The notes beneath the pieces are model-generated. The model had not been told where the DNA came from. It searched no databases and saw only the letters and a program-made list of their open reading frames with translations. A DNA stretch of 64,000 bases, from positions 310,001-374,000 of the forward strand of contig NZ_FNIQ01000006.1 in the NCBI RefSeq assembly GCF_900104025.1. The letters run 5' to 3'. This document shows, piece by piece, positions 54,828 to 64,000 of the stretch. Made by a program: the position numbers and the translations under genes. Positions within the stretch are counted from its first letter, which is position 1. The number at the start of each line of letters is the position of its first letter. This stretch comes from Geodermatophilus sp. DSM 45219 (lineage in GTDB: Bacteria; Actinomycetota; Actinomycetes; Mycobacteriales; Geodermatophilaceae).

Positions 54828-55886
54828 TCACAGCTCCCTGGCGCGCTCGAGCTTGGCCGCCCGCCGTTCCTGGCTGCGCCGCTGGTGTCGCTTCAGCGGG
54901 GCGGGCCAGCGGTCCTGGATGGTCGCGTTGAGCTCGGCGCCGAGCAGCACCGACATCCCGAAGAAGAAGCAGAACAGCAGGGCCGCGATCGGGGTGGCCA
55001 GCGCTCCGTAGGGCAGCGTGGCCGTGAGGATGTCGGCCACGTAGGCGCGGGTGGCCAGTGCCGTGACGACGAAGAAGGCGACCGCCAGGACGGTGCCCAG
55101 CAGGTGCCGGTGCCAGGGCAGCCGCCGCGGCAGCACCACGTGGTAGAAGCTCGTCAACGCCAGGAGCAGGCCGACGAGCACGACCGGCCAGTACACGGCG
55201 TTGACCAGCACGGTGGCCGTGTCCTGCCAGTCCGCGGGGAGCAGCGACACCAGCACACCCCGGCCCAGGACCAGCAGGGGCAGCGTCAGCACCGCCAGCA
55301 GCAGGCCGACGACGAACAGCCACAGCGCCATCAGCCGGGTGCGGATCGGACCGCGGACGTCGCGCTGGTCGTAGGCGATGACGACCGTGTTCATGAACGT
55401 GGCGGTCGCCGAGGAGCCGGCCCACAGCGACAGCAGGAAGCCGACGCTGACCAGCTCCAGCCGCCCCGAGCCCAGGATGTCGTCGAGGGTCGGCTGCACC
55501 AGCGAGGCGACGACGTCGGGGGTCAGCACCCGCGTCGAGGCGCGGACGAGCTGCTCCTCGATCTGCGCCACCGAGACCTCGCCGATGAGCGTGCCGAGGT
55601 AGCCCAGCGTGCCCAGCAGCCCGATCAGCAGCGGGGGTACGGAGAGGATCTGCCAGAAGGCCGCCTCCGCGGAGAGGCCGAGGATGCGGTCCTGCCAGGC
55701 CTTGGCGAGCGTCCGGCCGAGCACCTGCAGCGGGACCCGCAGCGGCGCCGGCCAGCCGGCCACCCGGCTCGGTCGCCGGGTCCCGGCGTCCACGGGCGCG
55801 GCGGTGGCCCCTGCCGGTGGGTCCTCGTCGCCGTCCTCGGGGTGCCCGGTGCCGGCCGGTCGGCCCCCGGGCAGGACGGTGCGCAT
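54828..55886 (-). CDS. YihY/BrkB-family membrane protein
   Basis: A 352-residue protein with six membrane helices in the YihY pattern: RILGLSAEAAFWQILSVPPLLIG, LWAGSSATATFMNTVVIAYD, MALWLFVVGLLLAVLTLPLL and FGMSVLLGAELNATI. Once linked to RNase BN in error, the family is now considered a membrane transporter or envelope protein of unknown role. A homologue is found in the mycobacterial sigA-sigB interval. It has a disordered N-terminus (about 55 residues) and a basic C-terminus. The 236-bp gap upstream is repeat DNA. Confidence 0.9.
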   Translation of the reverse strand: MRTVLPGGRPAGTGHPEDGDEDPPAGATAAPVDAGTRRPSRVAGWPAPLRVPLQVLGRTLAKAWQDRILGLSAEAAFWQILSVPPLLIGLLGTLGYLGTLIGEVSVAQIEEQLVRASTRVLTPDVVASLVQPTLDDILGSGRLELVSVGFLLSLWAGSSATATFMNTVVIAYDQRDVRGPIRTRLMALWLFVVGLLLAVLTLPLLVLGRGVLVSLLPADWQDTATVLVNAVYWPVVLVGLLLALTSFYHVVLPRRLPWHRHLLGTVLAVAFFVVTALATRAYVADILTATLPYGALATPIAALLFCFFFGMSVLLGAELNATIQDRWPAPLKRHQRRSQERRAAKLERAREL

Positions 55887-55920
55887 CGCCCCAGTGTGCA
55901 CGTCAGGGCCCCGTCCGGCC

Positions 55921-56122
55921 CGCCTCCAGGGTCCCGCCGCCGGCCCCGTCCCGAGGCTCCGGCCCCGTCTCGGGTCCCGCTGGCCCCCTGCAGGGTCCCG
56001 TCGCGAGCGCGCGAGCGGTGGGGAGCAGGGGGTCCTTCCACGAGGGGTGGGGAGGACGGGGTCCTTCTCCGAGGCGTGAGGAGGACGGGGTCCTTCCATG
56101 GCGGGGGGCAGGGGGTCCTTCC
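55921..56122. repeat. GC-rich hairpin repeats, copy 6 (array)
   Basis: A run of family units: CCAGGGTCCCGCCG, GGCCCCCTGCAGGGTCCCG, GCGGTGGGGAGCAGGGGGTCC, then three spaced ends (ACGGGGTCCTTC twice and AGGGGGTCCTTCC), stopping at the vanW stop codon. The rest of the 236-bp gap shows no gene. Confidence 0.78.
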
Positions 56123-58510
56123 TCAGCCGCCGGGGGCCGGCGCCGGGGCCGGGGCCTCGCCCGCCGGCGGTGCAGCCGGGTCGGCCACCGGCACGCAGCG
56201 GACCACGGGCTCGGCGGCGTAGCGGGTGCGGAAGTCCTCGCGCCGGATCTCCGCGCCGCTGGCCGGGTCGTTGAAGACACGCGTGACGGTGATGTCGAAG
56301 CCGGTCGACCCGCCCTGCGGGCTGCAGCTCCCGTCGTCCGGCTTCTCCTGCACCACCGGCTGGCGGAGGTTGTAGCGGTCGCTGCTGATCGACTCGATGT
56401 CGTAGCGCTTGGTCCCGTAGAAGGTGACCGTCAGCGAGCCCGGCGTCCACTGGGTGTCCACGTAGACGCCGGTGTCGCTGTCGTTGCGCCACTCCAGGTC
56501 GATCGAGTCGTAGTAGACCGTCGCCTCGCGGCCGGCCGGGTAGCGGCTGATGTAGAAGCTGTGCGGCTTGTGGTAGACGTCCTCGAGGCCGGCGAAGAAG
56601 ACCGCGTTGAACATCGTCGTGGCCACCTGGCTGACCCCGCCGCCGACCGCGGTGGCGAACTCGCCGTTCTGGATGACGCCGGCCTCCACATAGCCCTGCG
56701 AGGCGGTGCGCGGGCCGGTGTGGTCGTTGAGGCTGAAGGTCTCCCCGGGCCGGACCAGCGCGCCGTCGATCTCCGCGGCCGCGACCCGGATGTTGGTGCC
56801 GCTGGCGGCGCTGGTGAAGTTCGTCGTGAAGGTGCTGATCTCCTCGCGGATGCCCAGCGCCTCGGCGTCGGCGGTGCTGAACTCCGCCTCGACCGGGCCG
56901 AGCTCGGCGGTCACCGTGCGCGGGGCCGGCTGCGGCAGGACCTCCAGCAGCTGGCCGGCCAGCGCGTTCGGGTCGATCCCCGTGCCGTCGACGGAGGGCA
57001 CGATCGACACGCTGCCACCGGACACCTCGAAGCGGGCGTCCTCCGCCGGGTTGCCGAACTCGGCGAACCCCTCGCCCACGGCCTCCTGCAGCGCGGCCGG
57101 GTCGACGGCGACGGCGAGCTCGCCGTCCTCCTGCGGCGTGAAGGTCAGCGAGGCCGCGATCGCCTCCTCGTCGACCTCCACGGAGGTGGCGCCGTCCTGG
57201 CTGGACACCGTCACCGGCGCGGCCAGCGCCGGGGTGACCGTCTCGTCCAGGACCCGCTGGGCCTCCGCGGCGTCCACCGAGACCTCGGTGACGTCGACCG
57301 GCAGCTCGATGGGGGTGCTGGGGTCGCCGCCGGAGGCGAGCGCGTCGGTGACCGCGTCGGCGGCGCCCTCGCGGTCGAGGGTCCGCCCGGGCACCGGCTC
57401 GACCACGCCCGCGGTGGTCCCCTCGATGGCGATGGTGGCGTCGACCGGGGCCCGGTCGACCTGCTCGGCGAGCACGTCGATCTGGGCGGCCAGCGCGGTG
57501 TCCTCACCGGTGATGACCGGGTCCACCGGGCGCTCGCCGAACAGCGTGACCAGCCGCGTCCAGGGGTTGAGGGGCTGCTCGGTCGCCGCCTCCACGGTCG
57601 CCGGGACGTCGAGGGTGATGCCGGCGGTGGCCGGGGAGAGGCTGGCCTCGACGTCGTCGGCCAGCACGACGTGGTCGGCGACGACGCGGGGCGCGAGCTC
57701 GGTCTCGAGCCGCTCGGCGGCTGCGGCGGGGGACAGGCCGCCCAGGTCGAGGCCGGCGACGACCGTGTTCCGGGGGACGTCACCCCCGGTGGCCAGCAGG
57801 TCCACGCCGTAGGCGGCGGCCAGGACGCCGGCCGCGGCCACCGGTGCCGCCACGGCCGGGCGGCGCCACCAGGGGCGGCGCGGTTGCGGGGTGCCGGTGT
57901 CCGGGCCGGAGCCCTCCCCGCCGGAGCCGTCGCCGCCGGCCGCGGTGACGTCCGGGGTCGTGGCGAGCGGGGCGGTGGCGTCCACCGCAGCGGCGGCGGG
58001 GGCAGCGCCGGCCGGGACGCCGGCGGCGGGGACCGGGCCGTCCTGCACCGGCGGCAGCACGCCGGTCCGGTCGTCGTCGTCCGCGGCGGGCGGGGGCAGC
58101 CCGGGCGCCTCGCTGGGGGCGAAGCGGATGTCCTGCGTCTCGCCGTCCTCGACGGCCGGCTCGCGGGTGGCCGCGGCGGGTGTGTCGCCGTCCGGAGCCG
58201 GGACCGGCGCCGGGGAGGCCGGGGTGTCGCTGGCGGTCGCCGGGCCGGGGACGTCGGGACCGACGGGGCCGCGGTCGCGGGGTACCGGCCGTGTCTCGTC
58301 GGACAGCTCGTCCGCGTCGAACCGGGTGGCGTGGTCCGGCACCGGCCCGGGAACGGACTGCTGGGCGTGCGGCGCGGGGGACTGCGGGGGCATCGCGGGA
58401 TCTCCGGATGGGCGTCGGCCGGGGGATCCCGGGAACGACGGAGCCGCCGGCGCCCCGTCCCCGTCAGGCGGGGACGGAACGCCGGCGGCGGCGTCGGGTG
58501 AGGGCTTCAT
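56123..58510 (-). CDS. VanW-family protein with peptidoglycan-binding domains
   Basis: A 795-residue envelope protein. Residues 1-210 are a Pro/Ala/Asp-rich, probably cytoplasmic, disordered tail. A helix at about 218-240 anchors it. Two PG_binding_4-like domains follow (NTVVAGLDLGGLSPAAAAERLETEL and a second near 390-520). The VanW domain is at about 575-735, with GETFSLNDHTGPRTASQGYVEAGVI and AVGGGVSQVATTMFNAVFFAG. A Pro/Ala tail ends it. Such proteins are thought to act on or bind the cell wall; VanW itself is an accessory vancomycin-resistance gene of unknown role. No van genes are nearby. Confidence 0.9.
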   Translation of the reverse strand: MKPSPDAAAGVPSPPDGDGAPAAPSFPGSPGRRPSGDPAMPPQSPAPHAQQSVPGPVPDHATRFDADELSDETRPVPRDRGPVGPDVPGPATASDTPASPAPVPAPDGDTPAAATREPAVEDGETQDIRFAPSEAPGLPPPAADDDDRTGVLPPVQDGPVPAAGVPAGAAPAAAAVDATAPLATTPDVTAAGGDGSGGEGSGPDTGTPQPRRPWWRRPAVAAPVAAAGVLAAAYGVDLLATGGDVPRNTVVAGLDLGGLSPAAAAERLETELAPRVVADHVVLADDVEASLSPATAGITLDVPATVEAATEQPLNPWTRLVTLFGERPVDPVITGEDTALAAQIDVLAEQVDRAPVDATIAIEGTTAGVVEPVPGRTLDREGAADAVTDALASGGDPSTPIELPVDVTEVSVDAAEAQRVLDETVTPALAAPVTVSSQDGATSVEVDEEAIAASLTFTPQEDGELAVAVDPAALQEAVGEGFAEFGNPAEDARFEVSGGSVSIVPSVDGTGIDPNALAGQLLEVLPQPAPRTVTAELGPVEAEFSTADAEALGIREEISTFTTNFTSAASGTNIRVAAAEIDGALVRPGETFSLNDHTGPRTASQGYVEAGVIQNGEFATAVGGGVSQVATTMFNAVFFAGLEDVYHKPHSFYISRYPAGREATVYYDSIDLEWRNDSDTGVYVDTQWTPGSLTVTFYGTKRYDIESISSDRYNLRQPVVQEKPDDGSCSPQGGSTGFDITVTRVFNDPASGAEIRREDFRTRYAAEPVVRCVPVADPAAPPAGEAPAPAPAPGG

Positions 58511-58536
58511 CGCTGGCAGCGACGATAGCGCCTCGG

Positions 58537-58761
58537 TCAGTGGCTGAGGCGCTGTTCGCCGTCGGTCTCGATGATGTCGATGGCGATGTCGCGGAGCTTG
58601 CCCTCGTACTCACGGGCGTGGTGCCCGCAGAAGACGAGGTCGCTGCCGCTGGCGAGGACCACCCGCACCTTGGCCAGTGCGCCACAGCGGTCACAGTGGA
58701 AGGGAACGACGAGGTCGTCGGCGGGCGGGGTCGTCGTCAGCGTCTGGGTCATCTGGGTCAT
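58537..58761 (-). CDS. DUF7455-type small zinc-ribbon protein
   Basis: A 74-residue protein: VPFHCDRCGALAKVRVVLASGSDLVFCGHHAREYEGKL contains a CxxC and a CxxH likely to bind zinc, and a C-terminal helix with IIETDGEQRLSH. It is highly conserved beside sigA in actinobacteria; function unknown. ATG 58761 is preferred over the GTG just upstream, since GAGAG lies closer to the usual spacing. Confidence 0.88.
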   Translation of the reverse strand: MTQMTQTLTTTPPADDLVVPFHCDRCGALAKVRVVLASGSDLVFCGHHAREYEGKLRDIAIDIIETDGEQRLSH

Positions 58762-59103
58762 CACTCGCTCTCTACCGCACGGACCCGCGGCTGCGGATCG
58801 GCCTCCTGCACAGCGCCAGGATGTCCCCCTGTGTTCCCGTTCCGTCCAATCCCCCGGTGGACTCGCCGAGAGCGGTGAGGCCGGTGCCGGTGGTGCGGGT
58901 GGTGCCGGGCCAGCAGGGACGCACTGGGTGGTGCAGGTCTGTCGGATCGTGCTGTCTTCGTCGTTCGCGTGCGCCGGTCGTCATCCGGCTGGTGGGTCCG
59001 CTGCTGTCTTGACGACCCCCACGCTACGCCGTCTACCCGGCGCGCGACGCCGTACACCGGCCGACCGGCTCGTCCGGGTGAGATCGTGACCTCGCCGAGA
59101 CAC
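58762..59103. other. Intergenic region upstream of the DUF7455 gene
   Basis: A gap of about 430 bp lies between the DUF7455 gene and sigA. Apart from the sigA terminator hairpin at its right end, no gene or clear regulatory motif is seen; short open frames have no ribosome site and no family. It should hold the promoter for the minus-strand DUF7455-vanW pair. Confidence 0.5.
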
Positions 59104-59140
59104 GAGACGGCCCCCGACCGCGGAAGTCGGGGGCCGTCTC
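59104..59140. terminator. Strong hairpin terminator after sigA
   Basis: Perfect 15-base arms (GAGACGGCCCCCGAC / GTCGGGGGCCGTCTC) with a seven-base loop, 49 bases beyond the sigA stop. An alternative pairing with TCGCCGAGAC to the left can extend it. Confidence 0.78.
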
Positions 59141-59189
59141 GGCGACGTGCTGGAACGGCCTCCTCGCCGGGGGCGCGGAGGTCCTTCTG

Positions 59190-60467
<1,278 letters not shown>

Positions 60468-60636
60468 TCAGGTTCCTTCCCGTGCTGGGTGCGTTCCCCG
60501 GGAGGCCGTCTGGTCCCCGGGCAGCGGCCTCGGCCGGCGTCCGGAGCGGGAGAGGACCCGTCGGACGCCCCGGGTTTCACCGGTGCGCAGGCGGGGGATG
60601 CCTCTCGGCTGGGGAGCGACGGGGCGTGGCTCATCC

Positions 60637-60665
60637 ATTGTAACGACGCGTCCGGGCGGGTCCAC
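60637..60665 (-). promoter_or_regulatory. Probable sigA promoter
   Basis: On the minus strand -35 GTGGAC (60660-60665) and -10 TACAAT (60637-60642) are 17 bases apart, giving a leader of about 160 bases before the sigA ATG. This is the best sigma-70 promoter in the otherwise featureless 60468-60768 gap. Confidence 0.65.
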
Positions 60666-60768
60666 CGTTTCACCGGGCGAGCTGCCCCCCGACCTGGGGG
60701 AGCCCCCGGGTCCGGGAGGCGTTGCTCACCCTGCGTGATGACGCGACGGCGGGCGGCGTGCCCCGCGG

Positions 60769-61512
<744 letters not shown>

Positions 61513-61570
61513 GCGGTCAGGGTAGTGATCGCTGCGGCCGGCGCCAGACCCGCTCGGGCAGGATCGGCCC

Positions 61571-62389
61571 ATGACCGCCACGCCGGAGCCCGACGCCCTG
61601 CTCGACCTCGCCGTCGCCACCGCCCGGGAGGCCGCCGAGCTGGTGGCCCGCGGGCGCGCCTCGGGGGCGGAGCAGGTCGACGTGAAGTCCAGCCCGGTCG
61701 ACATGGTCACCGCCGTGGACCGCGCCTGCGAGGAGCTGGTCACCCGCCGGCTGCTCGGTGCGCGTCCGGACGACGGGCTGCTGGGTGAGGAGGGCGGCGA
61801 GCGCACCGGCACCAGCGGGGTGCGCTGGGTCGTCGACCCGATCGACGGCACCACCAACTTCGTCTACGGCCTGCCGGCCTACGCGGTGTCGATCGCCGCG
61901 GAGGTCGACGGGCGGGTGCTGGCCGGCGTGGTCCTGAACGCGGCCACGGGGGAGCTGTGGTCGGCGACGGCCGGCGGGGGCGCGCACCTCGCCGTCCCCG
62001 GGTCGGACCCGGTCCGGCTCACCGGCAGCCGGCCGGCCTCCCTGGACCGGGCGCTGGTCGCGACCGGCTTCGGCTACCGCGTGGAGGAGCGCCGTGCCCA
62101 GGCCGCGGTGTTCGCCGAGCTGCTGCCGCGGGTGCGCGACATCAGGCGGCACGGGTCGGCGGCGCTGGACCTGTGCACCGTGGCCGCCGGCCGGGTGGAC
62201 GCCTACTACGAGATGCACCTCAACCGCTGGGACTTCGCCGCCGGCGCCCTGGTGGCCGCCGAGGCGGGCGTGGTGGTCACCGGCCTGCCGGGTCGGCCGT
62301 TCGCCGAGCCCCTCGGGATCGCCGTCGCGCCGTCGGTGGCCGACGAGTTCCTGTCCCTGCTGGACCGGCTGCACCCCCACGGAGCCTGA
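61571..62389 (+). CDS. suhB: Inositol-phosphate phosphatase (SuhB/IMPase family)
   Basis: A 272-residue Mg2+/Li+-sensitive phosphatase: GEEGGE, WVVDPIDGTTNFVYGLP (metal aspartates) and WDFAAGALVAAEAGVVVT (second metal motif) are intact. It hydrolyses inositol 1-phosphate for inositol, phosphatidylinositol and mycothiol synthesis in actinobacteria. Gene order suhB-ppgK-sigA is conserved with mycobacteria. It ends at an interspersed hairpin shared with the convergent LytR_C gene. Confidence 0.93.
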   Translation: MTATPEPDALLDLAVATAREAAELVARGRASGAEQVDVKSSPVDMVTAVDRACEELVTRRLLGARPDDGLLGEEGGERTGTSGVRWVVDPIDGTTNFVYGLPAYAVSIAAEVDGRVLAGVVLNAATGELWSATAGGGAHLAVPGSDPVRLTGSRPASLDRALVATGFGYRVEERRAQAAVFAELLPRVRDIRRHGSAALDLCTVAAGRVDAYYEMHLNRWDFAAGALVAAEAGVVVTGLPGRPFAEPLGIAVAPSVADEFLSLLDRLHPHGA

Positions 62390-62390
62390 T

Positions 62391-62454
62391 GGAACGGCCC
62401 CGCTGCAGGGGCCCGCCGCGAGCCTGCGAGCGGTGGGGAGCAGCGGGGTCCTTC
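62391..62454. repeat. GC-rich hairpin repeat, copy 7 (suhB/LytR_C convergent junction)
   Basis: GGAACGGCCCCGCTGCAGGG pairs with GGGGAGCAGCGGGGTCCTTC around CCGCGAGCCTGCGAGCGG. It begins at the second base after the suhB stop and runs into the stop codon of the opposite gene. Confidence 0.82.
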
Positions 62455-62992
62455 AGCAGGCGGCGGCCGCGCTGGCACCGGCGGCGAGCGCGGCGTCGAC
62501 CTCCTCCGGCGGGGCGAGGGTGCCGAACTCGGGGCCGATCACCACGTCGACCTGGGCGGTGGCCCGGGTGTCGAGGAACTCGCCGGCGCCGGGCACGAAC
62601 AGCTCGACGAAGCCGGCCGCCTCGCGACCGCGCGGGCCGTACCGCAGCTCGCCGACGCCGGTGACCTCGCGCTCGGTGGGGTCGTTGGCGATCTCCTCGA
62701 CGACGAAGCCGCGCTCCTGCAGCGACGCGGCGACCGTCTGGGCCAGGCCCGCGGTGTCGGTGGCGTTGAGGACGCGCAGGGACACCGTGGTGGGGTCCAG
62801 CGACGGGGGGGCCGCCGAGGCGCTGGCGCAGGCCTCGGCCTCCTCGGCCTGGATCTCGCCCTCGGTGTCGAAGACGTTCCACCAGACGACGAGGGCCGCC
62901 AGGGCGAGGACCAGGAGGAAGACCAGCGGCGGGATCGGCCGGCGGCCGCTGCGGGGACGGACCGCGGAACGGTCGGCGGGCGGCGCGCTCAC
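62453..62992 (-). CDS. LytR_C-domain membrane-anchored protein (Cei-like)
   Basis: A 179-residue protein with a short cytoplasmic tail, a single helix (PPLVFLLVLALAALVVWW, about residues 24-42), then an extracytoplasmic LytR_C domain: VSLRVLNATDTAGLAQTVAASLQERGFVVEEIAND and VDVVIGPEFGTLAP. The mycobacterial homologue in the same place, next to suhB, is the envelope-integrity protein Cei; this supports an envelope role. GTG start with a weak purine-rich site. Confidence 0.85.
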   Translation of the reverse strand: MSAPPADRSAVRPRSGRRPIPPLVFLLVLALAALVVWWNVFDTEGEIQAEEAEACASASAAPPSLDPTTVSLRVLNATDTAGLAQTVAASLQERGFVVEEIANDPTEREVTGVGELRYGPRGREAAGFVELFVPGAGEFLDTRATAQVDVVIGPEFGTLAPPEEVDAALAAGASAAAAC

Positions 62993-63051
62993 GGGTTCTG
63001 GTCCCCCTCGGTCACTGGCGTTCGGCCGGAGTGTAGGACCGGCGGCGCTAC

Positions 63052-64000
63052 CTAGATCGCACCGTCGTCCAGCGCGGCGCGTCCTCGCTCCACGCACGGG
63101 TCGATGCGGTCGGCGTAGCCGGCGGTGTCCTTGCCGGCCATGGCGCCGGCGGCCGAGCGGGCCACGATGCCGGCGACGATCGCGGCGAACTTGAAGTAGG
63201 CGAAGGCGACGTACCAGGGCAGGTCGGAGAGGTCGAGGCCGCTGCGCTCGGCGTAGCGGGCGTCGACCTCCGCGCGGGTGGGGAAGCCCTCGAGTGCGGT
63301 GACCGTGCTCTGCCCGGCGACGCTCTCCTCACCGGTCTGCGGCCAGTAGACGTGCAGCATGCCGAGGTCGGCCAGCGGGTCGCCGAGGGTGGACATCTCC
63401 CAGTCCAGCACCGCCCGGACGCGGCCGGGGGTGTGCGGGTCGAGCAGGCAGTTGTCGAGCCGGAAGTCGCCGTGGACGATCCCCGTCCGCTGCGTCGTGG
63501 GCACGGTCTGCGCCAGCCGGGCGGCAAGGGTGTCCAGCCCCGGGCGCTCGCGGTCGCGGGTGGCGTCCCACTGCTGGGTCCAGCGGCGCACCTGCCGGGC
63601 CATGAAGCCCTCCGGCCGGCCGAAGTCGCCCAGGCCCACCGCGACGTGGTCGACGGCGTGCAGGTCGGCCAGGACGTCGACCAGCCCCTCGCCGATCGCC
63701 CGCCGCTGCGCCGGCTCGTCGGCGTAGCCGGCCGGGAACTCGTCCACGACGTGCAGGCCGACGACGCGCTCCATCACGTAGAACGGGGCGCCCAGGACGG
63801 CGGTGTCGGTGCACAGGTGCAGCGTCCGCGGCACGGGGACGGCGGTGGGCCCGAGCGCGGACACCACCCGGTGCTCGCGGGCCATGTCGTGCGCGGTGGC
63901 CAGCACGGCGCCGGTCGGCGGGCGCCGCAGGACCACCGCGTCGTCGTCCGGACCCCCCTCCGGCGTGACCACGTACGTGAGGTTGGACATGCCCGCGGCG
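63052..64000 (-). CDS. Phosphotransferase family (APH-like) protein, 5-prime end outside the window
   Basis: At least 316 residues. The frame stays open to the edge (AAGMSNLTYVVTPEGG...), and the SNLTY motif normally lies about 30-40 residues after the start, so the N-terminus is missing. Kinase-like motifs: GIVHGDFRLDNCLLDP (catalytic Asp, Asn) and AVLDWEMSTLGDPLADLG (metal Asp). The C-terminal helical region has YVAFAYFKFAAIVAGIVAR. These proteins belong to the ACAD10-N-terminal-like group often associated with acyl-CoA dehydrogenases; the substrate is unknown. Confidence 0.88.
   Translation of the reverse strand, partial: AAGMSNLTYVVTPEGGPDDDAVVLRRPPTGAVLATAHDMAREHRVVSALGPTAVPVPRTLHLCTDTAVLGAPFYVMERVVGLHVVDEFPAGYADEPAQRRAIGEGLVDVLADLHAVDHVAVGLGDFGRPEGFMARQVRRWTQQWDATRDRERPGLDTLAARLAQTVPTTQRTGIVHGDFRLDNCLLDPHTPGRVRAVLDWEMSTLGDPLADLGMLHVYWPQTGEESVAGQSTVTALEGFPTRAEVDARYAERSGLDLSDLPWYVAFAYFKFAAIVAGIVARSAAGAMAGKDTAGYADRIDPCVERGRAALDDGAI

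Noticed and set aside
37179..56122. CRISPR array or insertion sequence at the repeat-rich gaps
   Set aside because: Units are hairpins with no regular spacers, no cas genes, no transposase and no target-site duplications.
56123..58510. Vancomycin resistance locus
   Set aside because: Only a VanW-domain protein is present; no vanHAX, vanS or vanR genes occur in the window.
58985..59040. TTGAC-like -35 box and downstream TCTACC as a plus-strand promoter between the DUF7455 gene and sigA
   Set aside because: No plus-strand gene follows, and the -10 match is poor.

Overview
The window is very high-GC DNA with dense, mostly overlapping genes. It looks like an actinobacterial chromosome, most likely a member of the Geodermatophilaceae or a close relative (inference from protein make-up and base composition; no rRNA is present to confirm). 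About 62 protein genes can be supported, plus one 5-prime gene remnant. I found no tRNA, rRNA, CRISPR array, transposase or phage gene.

Layout. (1) 0.3-9.6 kb is a tricarboxylate island: an FCD-type GntR repressor divergent from a second-type aconitase, a tripartite tricarboxylate transporter (tctCBA), and a CitA/CitB-type two-component system. (2) 10.1-15.8 kb is a catabolic unit. A second FCD-GntR regulator and an Ldh-family dehydrogenase face a run of monooxygenase-fold, cupin, aldehyde dehydrogenase and decarboxylating beta-hydroxyacid dehydrogenase genes across a perfect 14-bp palindrome; the substrate is unknown. (3) 16-17.6 kb holds small hypothetical and enzyme genes. (4) 17.6-25.1 kb is cytochrome bd oxidase (cydA, cydB, fused cydDC), divergent from a BlaI-type repressor and an M56 metallopeptidase, with twin operator-like inverted repeats between them. 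(5) 26.7-30.5 kb is a copper efflux operon (csoR, copZ, a HxH periplasmic protein, copA), followed by a merR-hsp20 heat-shock pair. (6) 31.6-35.3 kb is miscellaneous (SDR, STAS, YibE/F, methyltransferase, DksA-like). (7) 35.4-40.4 kb is a five-gene overlapping glycan-type cluster: glycosyltransferase 4, methyltransferase, alpha/alpha-barrel protein and two family-2 glycosyltransferases. (8) 41-64 kb is the conserved actinobacterial sigma-factor neighbourhood: DUF4192, dtxR/ideR, sigB, DUF3099, DUF3039, YihY, VanW, DUF7455, sigA, ppgK, suhB and a LytR_C protein. Insertions in it are acuC plus a GNAT/acyl-CoA-synthetase fusion, a duplicated HhH-GPD gene with a foreign-looking ORF, and psuG-psuK.

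Several interspersed repeat families cut across these regions. One is a roughly 60-bp GC-rich hairpin family (seven loci), nearly always just after stop codons and often between convergent genes. Another is a TTTATCGCGATAAA palindrome that supplies the end of the M56 peptidase gene and the start of cydDC. A 14-bp inverted repeat lies inside the linker of fused CydDC, and a nested palindrome sits downstream of the acetyltransferase gene. In three places a repeat is translated as part of a protein.
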